Positions 1 to 8,344 of a stretch of DNA of 49,887 nucleotides are shown here, in pieces. Positions within the stretch are counted from its first letter, which is position 1; every line of letters starts with the position of its first letter. The notes under the pieces are model-generated. The model had not been told where the DNA came from. It saw only the letters and a program-made list of their open reading frames with translations, and searched no databases. The stretch is from NCBI GenBank assembly GCA_937926785.1, contig CALBBQ010000003.1:1-49887 (forward strand). The letters run 5' to 3'. The DNA is from an uncultured Bacteroidales bacterium (lineage in GTDB: Bacteria > Bacteroidota > Bacteroidia > Bacteroidales > Tenuifilaceae). Made by a program: the position numbers and the translations under genes.

Positions 1-2
1 AT

Positions 3-191
3 AAGCCAAAGTGGATAAAGAAACCCTACCTGGTATATAGCGACGAGTTTTGGGTTGAGTTCTGGGATCCGGAATGGCAAAGCATCATTTACGGCAACAA
101 CGGCTCATACATCAAAAGGATAATTGATGCAGGTTTCGATGGAGCCTACCTGGACAACGTTGAAGACTACAACTTTCTGTACCATGATTAG
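3..191 (+). CDS. 3' end of a GH114/TM1410-like glycoside hydrolase-type protein (partial, possibly truncated)
   Basis: Only the last 62 codons are in the window; the 5' part lies upstream. The visible peptide contains EFWVEFWDPEWQSII followed by IIDAGFDGAYLDNVEDY. This matches the pattern of the GH114 / TM1410 family (endo-alpha-1,4-polygalactosaminidase-like TIM barrels), in which a tryptophan-rich W.PEWQ segment precedes G.DGVYLD, with the aspartate on a late barrel strand. In the family the barrel usually continues for several tens of residues after this motif, but here the frame stops about a dozen residues later (TAG at 189-191). Neither other frame downstream restores similarity. It may be a natural short variant or a decayed gene. 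The family assignment is fairly firm; substrate and intactness are not. Confidence 0.55.
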   Translation, partial: KPKWIKKPYLVYSDEFWVEFWDPEWQSIIYGNNGSYIKRIIDAGFDGAYLDNVEDYNFLYHD

Positions 192-303
192 TGGGTATCT
201 GCATGAAAGAACACAACATTGGACACCTTCAGTACAATAGATGTAGCAAACGGATAGAAAACTGAGATAAGCTCCAGCACCAAATAACATGTGGAATAAA
301 ATA

Positions 304-329
304 AAAAAGCCTCTTTCCAGAGGCTTTTT
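304..329. terminator. Bidirectional intrinsic terminator between the GH114-like gene and the rnf operon
   Basis: A perfect 11-bp inverted repeat (304-314 with 319-329, tetraloop TTCC) has an A run on its left and a T run on its right, so it can terminate transcripts from either side. It lies between two convergent genes: the plus-strand partial gene and rnfA on the minus strand. The bases from 192 to 303 hold nothing else recognisable. Confidence 0.85.
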
Positions 330-346
330 CCGTATCATTGTATTCT

Positions 347-922
347 CTACTTAACTATTCCTGCAAACCCCATAAATGCCAGAGCAAGAATACCGGCGGT
401 GAGCAAGGCGATGGGTACGCCCTTCATGCCCTTGGGAACATTGGCTAAATCGAGTTGTTCACGAATACCTGCCATGATTACCAATGCTAGCCCAAATCCA
501 ATGGCAGTTGAAGCGCCAAAAACAACACCTTCGAGTAGGTTGTAGTTCTTCTTGATAACCAAAATGGCAACACCAAGCACTGCACAGTTAGTGGTGATTA
601 AGGGCAAGAATATGCCTAAAGCCTGGTATAAAGCGGGGCTTAACTTTTTAAGCATGATCTCCACCATCTGAACCAGCGCCGCGATCACCAGAATAAAGAC
701 AATGGTTTGCATGAAACCCACTCCTAGCGGGTTCAAAACATAGTGTTGAAGAAGGAAGGTTACAATGGTTGCCAGTACAATAACGAATGTTACCGCTCCT
801 GCCATCCCTGCTGAAGTGCTAATCTTATTTGAAACCCCGAGGAATGGACATATACCAAGGAACTGGGAAAGAACCACATTGTTTACAAAAATTGCGGCAA
901 TTATAATAATTAGATATTCCAT
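347..922 (-). CDS. rnfA: Ion-translocating oxidoreductase complex subunit RnfA
   Basis: This 191-residue, six-helix inner-membrane protein is the RnfA/RsxA/NqrE type. It opens with MEYLIIIIAAIFVNNVVLSQ and contains the paired motifs FLGICPFLGVS and TTNCAVLGVA, whose cysteines sit in the membrane at the RnfA-RnfE interface and are known in the family to bind an iron-sulfur centre. With RnfE it forms the membrane core that couples ferredoxin:NAD electron transfer to Na+ or H+ pumping. It is the last gene of the seven-gene operon, 15 bases after rnfE, and ends just before the terminator at 304-329. Length and sequence are typical. Confidence 0.96.
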   Translation of the reverse strand: MEYLIIIIAAIFVNNVVLSQFLGICPFLGVSNKISTSAGMAGAVTFVIVLATIVTFLLQHYVLNPLGVGFMQTIVFILVIAALVQMVEIMLKKLSPALYQALGIFLPLITTNCAVLGVAILVIKKNYNLLEGVVFGASTAIGFGLALVIMAGIREQLDLANVPKGMKGVPIALLTAGILALAFMGFAGIVK

Positions 923-937
923 AACATCTTCCTCCGA

Positions 938-1552
938 TTAGTTCTTCTTCAAACGATTAAAAATGGCAATCAGGTATGCCAGGGCGATAAACGCTCCGGG
1001 TGCAAGAATGAATACCAGAATGGGATCGTGAAAGAAAACAGCTTTTGACCACCACGGATCCTTTGGGATAACTCGTAGCCCGAAGAATGAAAAGTTCCCA
1101 AGTACCTCCCTTATTCCTCCTAATAGGGTAAGGGCAAAGGTAAAACCTAACCCCATTCCAATGCCATCTAAAACAGAGTCCAACACTCCATTCTTACTAG
1201 CAAATGCCTCAGCACGTCCTAGCACGATACAGTTTACTACGATCAGTGGGATGAAAATACCCAGTTTCTCATATAGCGATTGGGTATAGGCCTGCATCAC
1301 CAAATCGACAATAGTCACAAAGGTTGCAATAACCACAATGTAGGAAGGAATTCGAACCTTATCGGGAATAAAACGGGCAATTAACGAAATTACGGTGTTG
1401 GACCCAAACAACACGAAAGTGGTTGCCAGTCCCATGCCCAAACCATTCATGGCCGATGATGTAGTAGCCAGGGTAGGGCACATCCCCAAAACAATAACAA
1501 AAATTGGGTTCTCCTTAATTATTCCTTTGGTGAGGTTATATAGCCTACTCAT
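938..1552 (-). CDS. rnfE: Electron transport complex subunit RnfE
   Basis: A 204-residue membrane protein homologous to RnfA (RnfE/RsxE/NqrD family). It shows the inverted-repeat counterpart motifs [14 protein letters not shown] and [14 protein letters not shown], each with the conserved membrane cysteine. The C-terminal region ([16 protein letters not shown]) is the usual periplasmic/cytoplasmic loop of RnfE. It pairs with RnfA in the ion channel of the complex. Its start overlaps the end of rnfG by 8 bases, suggesting translational coupling. Nothing is unusual. Confidence 0.95.
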   Translation of the reverse strand: MSRLYNLTKGIIKENPIFVIVLGMCPTLATTSSAMNGLGMGLATTFVLFGSNTVISLIARFIPDKVRIPSYIVVIATFVTIVDLVMQAYTQSLYEKLGIFIPLIVVNCIVLGRAEAFASKNGVLDSVLDGIGMGLGFTFALTLLGGIREVLGNFSFFGLRVIPKDPWWSKAVFFHDPILVFILAPGAFIALAYLIAIFNRLKKN

Positions 1553-2126
1553 GCTTACCTCCTTCCTTTAAAGCGTTATATGCCCGGGCTACGGCATCGC
1601 AATAAGCCCTGCTGGAGATGGTTGATGCAGTAATTGCATCAACATCACCACCATCCTTTTTTACTTTTAGCTTAAACGTTTCAGGATTCTTACCCTCGAA
1701 CTGCACGCTAAAGTTTGATTTTTTGGGTTCCATCTTATCGCCTAAGCCCGGCGTTTCCTTATGAGCAATAACCGCAATCTTATTAATGGTTCCATCGGGT
1801 AGAAACCCTACCATGAGTTCAATTCTTCCCGCAAAACCATTATTAGTAAATGTTTTAACTGCAGTGCCTACCATTTGACCGCCTTTGGAAGCGGGGTAAA
1901 ATGTGAGCTCTCCCCCGTCAACCTTAACAACATAAGCCTCACTACTTGGCTGATTGTCGAACTCCGGAAGAACTGCTTTAATTGCATTGTTAATCTTTGC
2001 TTGCTGAGCTGCAGCAATAGGATCCTTAGTGGACTGATATACCAGCCCAAGAGCAGCAGACGCTACCAGTGTAATAATTAGCAGGGTTGCTGTCATGTTT
2101 TTGAAGTTCGATTCTACCTTAGCCAT
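1545..2126 (-). CDS. rnfG: Electron transport complex subunit RnfG (covalent FMN protein)
   Basis: A 193-residue protein with one N-terminal membrane helix (about residues 10-30) and a periplasmic FMN-binding domain. The family carries FMN phosphoester-linked to a threonine in an S/T-G-A-T motif; here the motif reads [10 protein letters not shown], so Thr169 is the expected acceptor, with Ala-Ser replacing the usual Gly-Ala. The [10 protein letters not shown] segment is also typical of RnfG/NqrC. It passes electrons between RnfD and the rest of the complex. It overlaps rnfE (8 bases) and rnfD (8 bases). An ApbE-type flavin transferase would be needed but is not in the window. Confidence 0.93.
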   Translation of the reverse strand: MAKVESNFKNMTATLLIITLVASAALGLVYQSTKDPIAAAQQAKINNAIKAVLPEFDNQPSSEAYVVKVDGGELTFYPASKGGQMVGTAVKTFTNNGFAGRIELMVGFLPDGTINKIAVIAHKETPGLGDKMEPKKSNFSVQFEGKNPETFKLKVKKDGGDVDAITASTISSRAYCDAVARAYNALKEGGKHE

Positions 2127-3123
2127 TGCGCTTTACCTCCTCTCCAAAGCGTTTGGGTTTAACATAGCGGTTTAACAGCGGAACAAAGGCGTTCATGATG
2201 AGTATGGCAAAAGAAACTCCCTCCGGATAGGCTCCCCATACCCTGATAATGACGGTAAGCAGACCTATCCCGATCCCAAAAATTACCATTCCCTTGGGGT
2301 GCATGGGCGAGGTAACATAGTCCGTGGCCATGAATATGGCACCAATCATCACTCCTCCGGTAAGTAAGTGAAAAATGGGGTCTGCGTTCCCTTCGGGATT
2401 TATAAGCCAAAGGATTCCGGTGAAAACGAAAATAGTGGCAATGATTGAAATGGGGATATGCCATGTTATCACCTTTTTGTACAACAGCCAGACAAACCCA
2501 ATGAGGAGGGCAAACGCAGCAATTTCGCCCAGAGAGCCTCCCATAACACCCATGAACAGCTGCATGTGGGTGGGAATCTGGTCTGCAATCTGGGTAACGG
2601 TATCGCCCTTCTTCAAACCTTCTTTAACTATGGCCAAAGGAGTTGGACCGGTAATCGCATCAACGTACTTTAAACGCGACTCGATGGGCAGCGGCCAGCT
2701 GGTCATTTGAACCGGGAATGAGATGAGCATGAACACCCGGGCAGCCAGGGCGGGGTTGAAGGGATTGCTGCCAAGCCCACCAAAACTCATCTTAGCCACG
2801 CCAATGGCGAACAAACTCCCAACTACAACAATGTACCAGGGCAGATTGCTGGGCACGTTAAATGCCAGCAACAAACCCGTTACAATGGCTGAGCCATCGC
2901 TTATGGTGGGGGTTACCTTGAGCAAAAACTTTTGTATGAGGTACTCAAAAAACACGCACGATAAAACCGAGAGTAATGTAACAATGAGCGCTCCTAAACC
3001 AAAGTAGTACAACGATACTGCAAAGGCAGGCATTAGCGCCAAAACCACGTTGAACATCAGCCGGCTGGTCGACTCGCCGCTGTGCACGTGAGGTGATGGT
3101 GATACTACAAGTTTACTATCCAT
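2119..3123 (-). CDS. rnfD: Electron transport complex subunit RnfD (membrane flavoprotein)
   Basis: A 334-residue polytopic membrane protein of the RnfD/NqrB family. The N-terminus SPSPHVHSGESTSRLMF is the family signature. The family's covalent FMN site, usually SGATPL, is represented by DAITGPTPL with Thr161 as likely acceptor; the central alanine is a proline here. The signatures SFGGLGSNPFNPALAARV and TDYVTSPMHPKG are both present. It follows rnfC by 30 bases and overlaps rnfG by 8. In the complex it relays electrons across the membrane. Length and order are normal for an rnfBCDGEA operon. Confidence 0.95.
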   Translation of the reverse strand: MDSKLVVSPSPHVHSGESTSRLMFNVVLALMPAFAVSLYYFGLGALIVTLLSVLSCVFFEYLIQKFLLKVTPTISDGSAIVTGLLLAFNVPSNLPWYIVVVGSLFAIGVAKMSFGGLGSNPFNPALAARVFMLISFPVQMTSWPLPIESRLKYVDAITGPTPLAIVKEGLKKGDTVTQIADQIPTHMQLFMGVMGGSLGEIAAFALLIGFVWLLYKKVITWHIPISIIATIFVFTGILWLINPEGNADPIFHLLTGGVMIGAIFMATDYVTSPMHPKGMVIFGIGIGLLTVIIRVWGAYPEGVSFAILIMNAFVPLLNRYVKPKRFGEEVKRNG

Positions 3124-3153
3124 TAGTGTTGTTAGTTTGGCTGGTTAAGTAAC

Positions 3154-4485
3154 TTAGTTCTTTCGGGCCCTGATTATCTTATTAACCTCAGCTTTGCCTA
3201 ACCTGATATAATCAAGTAGCGGCAGGTTTGCAGGGCACTCAAAGCTGCATGAACCACACTCCATGCAATCCAGAACCCGTTCGCCCTCCATTCGGTCGAA
3301 CATCATTCGCTGGCTCATGCGAATGAGCAGGTAGGGCTCTAGCCCCATTGGGCAAGCCGTTACACACTTTGCACAACGAATGCAAACGCTCTCAGCCTTG
3401 CGTTTCGATTCGGCAGCAGGGAACACTATGATACCCGAAGTACCTTTGGTTACCGGCACATTGATATCGCTAACGGCTTTCCCCATCATGGGGCCTCCGT
3501 TTACTACCTTAGCCGAATCTTCCGGCAGACCTCCGGCGGCAGCTATCAACTCGGCAACCGGAGTCCCAATTCGAACCATGAAGTTTGATGGCTTTGCCAA
3601 ATTTTTACCGGTAACTGTTACAACACGCTCAAACAGAGGCTTGTTTTTTTGAACTGCCTCGTACACAGCATAGGCTGTACCCACATTGTGCACCACCGCA
3701 CCTATATCAATGGGCAGGCCACCCGATGGTACCTCACGGTTGATTAACGCCTTGATGAGCTGTTTCTCACCACCCTGGGGGTACTTTACCTTGAGTGCAT
3801 GCACGGTTATGCCTTTGTACTCGGGAGATATATCGGTTAGGTGCTTTATGGCATCGGGTTTATTGTTCTCAATTCCTACCATTGCTTTATCCACTCCAAG
3901 AACTCGCATGAGCAGTTGAATACCCACCATGATCTCATGCCCTTTTTCCAGCATCAAACGATGATCTGAGGTCAAGTAGGGTTCGCATTCCACACCATTG
4001 ATAATGAGCACCTCAACTTTTTTCCCGGCAGGAACGGAAAGCTTCACATGCGATGGGAAAGTTGCACCACCAAGTCCAACGATACCGGCATCGGTAATTT
4101 TCTTGATAATACCCTCAGCATCGGTACTGATCTCCCTTTTTAGGACAGGAGAGCGATCGATAGCGGGTTCCCACTCGTCGCCATCAACCACAATGGTTAC
4201 CGCCGGACGTTTATAGCCGGAGCTGTCCAGCAACGGTTCAATGGAATCCACCACTCCCGATACCGATGAATGAATGTTGGCAGAAACAAAACCCGAGCTC
4301 TGGGCAATGAGCTGGCCAACCCTAACCCTATCGCCCTTGGCAACCAGAATGGTTGCGGGTGCTCCAATGTGCTGCGATATGGGAATGCTAACCTTAGCGG
4401 GTAGAGGAAGCACCTCAATCGGCTTATCGGCCGATAACTTATTTTCAGGCGGATGAACGCCTCCCTTTGCAAATGTCCTTAACAT
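3154..4485 (-). CDS. rnfC: Electron transport complex subunit RnfC (NADH/FMN-binding, 2x[4Fe-4S])
   Basis: A 443-residue soluble subunit that contacts NAD(H). The N-terminal part (HPPENKLSADKPIEVLPLP) is the RnfC barrel. A NuoF-like nucleotide and FMN domain follows, with GLGGATFPSHVKL and NGVECEPYLTSDHRLM. Two [4Fe-4S] motifs close the protein: CIRCAKCVTACP (Cys368-378) and CMECGSCSFECP (Cys407-417). The long C-terminal extension seen in E. coli RsxC is absent, as is usual outside proteobacteria. It lies 28 bases after rnfB. The assignment is secure. Confidence 0.96.
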   Translation of the reverse strand: MLRTFAKGGVHPPENKLSADKPIEVLPLPAKVSIPISQHIGAPATILVAKGDRVRVGQLIAQSSGFVSANIHSSVSGVVDSIEPLLDSSGYKRPAVTIVVDGDEWEPAIDRSPVLKREISTDAEGIIKKITDAGIVGLGGATFPSHVKLSVPAGKKVEVLIINGVECEPYLTSDHRLMLEKGHEIMVGIQLLMRVLGVDKAMVGIENNKPDAIKHLTDISPEYKGITVHALKVKYPQGGEKQLIKALINREVPSGGLPIDIGAVVHNVGTAYAVYEAVQKNKPLFERVVTVTGKNLAKPSNFMVRIGTPVAELIAAAGGLPEDSAKVVNGGPMMGKAVSDINVPVTKGTSGIIVFPAAESKRKAESVCIRCAKCVTACPMGLEPYLLIRMSQRMMFDRMEGERVLDCMECGSCSFECPANLPLLDYIRLGKAEVNKIIRARKN

Positions 4486-4513
4486 TACTTTAGGTGGTTA
4501 AGTAGATGTTTAT

Positions 4514-5380
4514 TTATACTGTTTCAGCACTCTCTGTTTGCCCTTCGACCTTTTGCTTGCGAGGCGGGAAGTTGATTTCCATAATTGCGCCCGTTGGACA
4601 CTCCTCCACGCACTTACGGCAAAGCTTACACTTATTATAGTCGATGTAGGCAAGGTTGTTCTCCACCGTAATGGCATCGTGTGGGCAAACCTTAGCACAT
4701 TTGCCACAACCAATGCATGCTACCTGGCACGCTTTGCGGGCAGGCCCTCCTTTATCTTTGTTGATGCACGACACGTAGATACGTTTCCCCTTGGGGCCTT
4801 TCTTCCTGAGCTCAATGATGAATTTGGGACAGGCTTTAACGCAAGCTCCGCAAGCCGTACACTTTTCCTCATCCACAACCGGCAGCAGGGTTATGGGATC
4901 GATGTAAATGGCATCGAACTTACAAACTGCCACGCAATCACCAAGTCCCAGGCAACCATAGTGGCAACCGGTATCGCCGCTGTAAAGAGCGGTAGCCAGT
5001 TTGCAGGAGGCAGCACCATCGTACTCCAACACTCTTTTTCGATGCTCAGGGCTACCGGAGCAGCGCACAACGGCTACCAAGGGGTCCTTTGCCTCGGCTG
5101 TTTTTCCAATCACCTGTGCTGCATTGGCCATGGTATCGTTACCCCCAACCGGGCAGAACATTGTTGTAATATCGTCGGCTTTGACAAATGCCTCGGCAAA
5201 CCCACGACACCCGGGATAACCACACCCTCCACAGTTTGCACCAGGTAAAACGGCCTCCACCAGATCGATTCGTGGGTCCTCTATCACCTTAAACTTTTGG
5301 GCTACCAGGTATAGCACTACTGCTAGCAACACCCCTAGTATGCTTAGAACTAAAATTGCTGTGATCAGTATGGAACTCAT
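4514..5380 (-). CDS. rnfB: Electron transport complex subunit RnfB (ferredoxin-type entry module)
   Basis: This 288-residue protein has one N-terminal membrane anchor (about residues 5-27). The Fes domain ANCGGCGYPGCRGFAEAF follows near residue 50, then a series of ferredoxin clusters: CLGLGDCVAVCKFDA, CTACGACVKACP, CIGCGKCAKVCP and CKLCRKCVEECP. This multi-cluster form is the one seen in Bacteroidota and Clostridia, which take electrons from reduced ferredoxin. It is the second gene of the operon, 14 bases after rseC. It acts on the cytoplasmic face as electron entry to the Rnf pump. Confidence 0.96.
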   Translation of the reverse strand: MSSILITAILVLSILGVLLAVVLYLVAQKFKVIEDPRIDLVEAVLPGANCGGCGYPGCRGFAEAFVKADDITTMFCPVGGNDTMANAAQVIGKTAEAKDPLVAVVRCSGSPEHRKRVLEYDGAASCKLATALYSGDTGCHYGCLGLGDCVAVCKFDAIYIDPITLLPVVDEEKCTACGACVKACPKFIIELRKKGPKGKRIYVSCINKDKGGPARKACQVACIGCGKCAKVCPHDAITVENNLAYIDYNKCKLCRKCVEECPTGAIMEINFPPRKQKVEGQTESAETV

Positions 5381-5394
5381 AGGATAAGTTTTTC

Positions 5395-5817
5395 TTATAT
5401 TTTTTCGATTTCGAAATTGAACTCCTTTTCAAACTTTCCTTTAAATAGGTATAGCACCAGGTAATAGGGAACCAGAACCAGCAAGGAAAAAATTCCCGCC
5501 TTTGCCTCGGAAAAACCTATGGCAGTGAACAAGAATAAAAACACTATGATAAGCACCATTGGCAGGAGGTAACCTAACCACAATGCCTTAAAGCCCTGAG
5601 ACTGTTTCATGGAAACCTTCACGGTTTCACCAACCGTATAGCTATGAAATGACTTTGAGACAACTACCTGTTTTTCAGACATATCGGCTGCTGAGCAAGC
5701 CCCTTTAGCATGACAACTTGCACATGCCGATTGGCTAAGAATAACCACACGGATATCGGTTGGTGTTATGGCTTCAACACGTCCTAAATGCTCAATAACA
5801 TTGGGTTTCGAAGACAT
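5395..5817 (-). CDS. rseC: RseC/SoxR-reducing-system-type membrane protein heading the rnf operon
   Basis: A 140-residue protein with an N-terminal cysteine-rich domain (SACASCHAKGACSAADM) and two membrane helices (about residues 75-95 and 100-120), typical of the RseC/MucC family. In other bacteria RseC acts in sigma-E signalling or with the Rsx complex to reduce SoxR; the role in Bacteroidota is unproven. The ATG at 5815-5817 is chosen over an upstream non-ATG start at 5937. Its N-terminus MSSKPNVIEHLGRVE aligns with the family, and a promoter candidate sits about 20 bases upstream. The four cysteines could bind a metal or cluster. Confidence 0.88.
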   Translation of the reverse strand: MSSKPNVIEHLGRVEAITPTDIRVVILSQSACASCHAKGACSAADMSEKQVVVSKSFHSYTVGETVKVSMKQSQGFKALWLGYLLPMVLIIVFLFLFTAIGFSEAKAGIFSLLVLVPYYLVLYLFKGKFEKEFNFEIEKI

Positions 5818-5843
5818 CAACGGAAAACGTTTGAAATCAACCA

Positions 5844-5871
5844 CAAAAATATACTTCTTTACTTTACGCAA
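5844..5871 (-). promoter_or_regulatory. Promoter candidate for the rseC-rnfBCDGEA operon
   Basis: On the minus strand a -7 element TATTTTTG (5844-5851) is preceded by TTG (5869-5871) with 17 bases between. This fits the Bacteroidota TTG-N17-21-TAnnTTTG pattern. The expected start of transcription near 5838 gives a leader of about 20 bases to the rseC ATG. Confidence 0.6.
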
Positions 5872-5986
5872 TTTAATTTTTATTAACAGTTGCTCAATTT
5901 GGAATCTTTCTAAATAAAACTCGACGGGTATTAGCACTTACTACAATCGTTTGCACTTGTTTTAACGCGTTTTGTACGGGTATGTT

Positions 5987-6015
5987 TTTGCTTTAAAAGG
6001 GTTCTGTTACCTTTG
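5987..6015 (+). promoter_or_regulatory. Promoter candidate for the CotH-type gene
   Basis: TTTG (5987-5990) and TACCTTTG (6008-6015) are 17 bases apart and match the Bacteroidota consensus. The element lies inside the longest possible reading frame of the next gene, so translation probably begins downstream of about 6020. Confidence 0.55.
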
Positions 6016-6028
6016 CCATGTTAAGAAA

Positions 6029-8344
6029 TTGTTAAGCGTGGCATTTAGAATATCTCTTAAACTTTTCGGTGCTGTACTCATTTGGTCGCATGCATTTGGG
6101 CAAACCGACGATGCAACCCATCCGTTTTTTATTGATAATGAAGTACCCCGAATCGACATCATCATAAACACAAATTACCTGCAAGCAATTCTCCAGTCAG
6201 GTAATGAACAAAGCAACACCGAGTATCCTGCAAGCTTTACGTTCACCTCCACTAAGGAAACCATTCAAGTTGATAACGTTGGGTTCAGGCTAAGAGGGAA
6301 CACGTCGCGGTACGCGAGAAAGAAATCGTTCAAGGTTTCGTTCAACACATTCGAAACCGGGAAAAAAGTAATGGGAATAGAAAAGCTCAACCTGAACGGC
6401 GAGCACAACGATCCGTCAATCATACGCTCAAAGCTTTGCTGGGACTTGCTTAACGAAATGGGAGTTCCATCACCCAGAGCCAACCATGTAAGGTTATACA
6501 TTAACGGACAGTACTATGGCCTCTACATAAATGTTGAGCATATCGATGAGAACTTTGTTAAGAGTCGTTTTGGCAACAATTCCGGCAATCTGTACAAATG
6601 CCTTTACCCGGCCGACCTTACCTTCCGAGGGGCTGACCCCAACCTTTACAAGTTCACCGCCAACGGGTACAGGGTTTACGACCTGAAAACAAATACAGAA
6701 CTCGATAATTACAGCGATTTAGCTCAGCTTATCGATATAATAAACCGTACACCCGTATCCGATTTGCCTGCCAAGCTTGAACCCGTCTTTAATGTAAACA
6801 ACTACCTGAAATACCTGGCCATGGAGGTCCTTACCGGAAATTGGGATGGGTACTCATACAATAAAAACAACTTCTACCTTTATAAAAATGAGCAAACCGG
6901 ACGTTTTGAGTTTATCCCCTACGATTGCGACAACACCTTTGGGATTGACTGGTTCAACATCGACTGGGCTACCCGTAATGTAGGCTCATGGTCAAGCAGC
7001 CAGGCACGCCCACTAACCAAAAATATACTGGCCGTTGACGTTTACCGTAAACGCTACTACTTCTACCTAAAACAGCTGATGAGCGGATTGTTCTCCACGA
7101 ACGCTATGCAGTCTAAAGCATTTTCCATCAGGAATATGATTAACCCATACGCTACGGCTGACACCTATCGGCCATTGGATTATGGCTGGAGCAGCAACGA
7201 CTTTTACCGATCCTATACCGAGGCATTTGGCGGTCATATTAAGTATGGGTTAATACCCTATGTTTCTCAACGGATACAACACGCCCAAACGCAATTCAGC
7301 ATTGGCAACGTTGCACCCATCATTTCGAATGTTAGCTGGGAAGCCTATGGCTATAGAATTCCCATAACCCTTAAAGTTGATATAGAGGATGAAATCCAGG
7401 TAAATGATGCCATACTGCACTTTCGTACTGAATCGGGCACCTGGCAAAGAACTCCCTTGAAGGTTCTGAAGGGGAACCGATTTGTAGCTACAATTGGGCC
7501 ATGGGAAAACCCGGTGAAAAACTTATCGGTTTACTTTGAAGCTAAAGACAAGGAAGGGAACGTTACCCGCGAGCCCCTCGTGGGAGAATACACGGTTGAA
7601 CTCAAACAAGCAACCATTCCCATATGCATAAATGAGGTGATGACCTCAAACACGAACACATATCCCGATGAACTTGGCAATTACTCCGACTGGATTGAAC
7701 TATACAACTACGGCAAGTACGAAGTTTCACTTTTAGGGATGAGCATTTCCGATACTCTTGGGAAACCCGGTAAGTGGGCACTACCAAATATCACCATAAA
7801 GCCAGGTGAGTTTATCCTGCTCTGGGCCGATGGTCAACCCGAGAGAGGGTTAACCCACTTACCCTTTAAACTTAATCGGAACGGCGAGGAAATTGGCCTA
7901 TTTACATCAAAACCAGATGGTCACAGGCTGATTGATGGGTATCGATTTGCCAGTATTCCCAAAAACACCAGTTTCGGTTACTACCCCAATGCTGTAGGCT
8001 TACCCCGAGTGCTGTTGAGCCCAACTCCGGGAAGGAGTAATATCAGAACCGAGAGCCAGGTAAAAACCGTATTACCCGAAATTATTGCTCAACCCAATCC
8101 ATTCACCGATAAGCTGAGCGTTTCCCTATCCTACCCCCCGGCTTGCGATTACCTGATATCAATTTTCAACGTATACGGGCTTAAGGTATTTGAAAAACGG
8201 GTAAGCGCAAGCACTCAACAAACAGTAATCTGGGAACCGCAAGGCGTTTCACCGGGGATATACCTGGTAACCATAGAACTTCTTGAAAAACCTGTTGTTA
8301 AACTACCAACTCAAAAAGTCATCTATGTCGGGATTTCAAAATAA
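6029..8344 (+). CDS. Secreted CotH kinase-fold protein with lamin-tail domain and type IX sorting domain
   Basis: About 771 residues. A CotH domain covers roughly residues 60-420, with FRLRGNTSRYARKKSFKV, HVRLYINGQYYGLYINVEH and IPYDCDNTFG, the metal-binding DxDxTFG-type motif of this atypical kinase family. A lamin-tail domain follows near residue 540 (INEVMTSNTN, SDWIELYNYG). A type A type IX secretion C-terminal domain ends the protein (PNPFTDKLSV to GIYLVTIE). No ATG exists near the start. The frame opens at TTG 5972, but a promoter candidate covers 5987-6015. TTG 6029 (or GTG 6038) gives a good signal peptide ending HAFGQ, so 6029 is chosen. It is probably exported to the cell surface; the substrate is unknown. 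The next gene overlaps its end by 20 bases. Confidence 0.82.
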   Translation: MLSVAFRISLKLFGAVLIWSHAFGQTDDATHPFFIDNEVPRIDIIINTNYLQAILQSGNEQSNTEYPASFTFTSTKETIQVDNVGFRLRGNTSRYARKKSFKVSFNTFETGKKVMGIEKLNLNGEHNDPSIIRSKLCWDLLNEMGVPSPRANHVRLYINGQYYGLYINVEHIDENFVKSRFGNNSGNLYKCLYPADLTFRGADPNLYKFTANGYRVYDLKTNTELDNYSDLAQLIDIINRTPVSDLPAKLEPVFNVNNYLKYLAMEVLTGNWDGYSYNKNNFYLYKNEQTGRFEFIPYDCDNTFGIDWFNIDWATRNVGSWSSSQARPLTKNILAVDVYRKRYYFYLKQLMSGLFSTNAMQSKAFSIRNMINPYATADTYRPLDYGWSSNDFYRSYTEAFGGHIKYGLIPYVSQRIQHAQTQFSIGNVAPIISNVSWEAYGYRIPITLKVDIEDEIQVNDAILHFRTESGTWQRTPLKVLKGNRFVATIGPWENPVKNLSVYFEAKDKEGNVTREPLVGEYTVELKQATIPICINEVMTSNTNTYPDELGNYSDWIELYNYGKYEVSLLGMSISDTLGKPGKWALPNITIKPGEFILLWADGQPERGLTHLPFKLNRNGEEIGLFTSKPDGHRLIDGYRFASIPKNTSFGYYPNAVGLPRVLLSPTPGRSNIRTESQVKTVLPEIIAQPNPFTDKLSVSLSYPPACDYLISIFNVYGLKVFEKRVSASTQQTVIWEPQGVSPGIYLVTIELLEKPVVKLPTQKVIYVGISK

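Noticed and set aside
192..303. Search for a frameshifted continuation of the GH114-like gene
   Set aside because: Both other frames hit stops within about 25 codons and show no family-like residues.
4538..5248. A 236-codon open frame on the plus strand opposite rnfB
   Set aside because: It lies entirely within rnfB, has no family motifs and arises from codon bias of the real gene.
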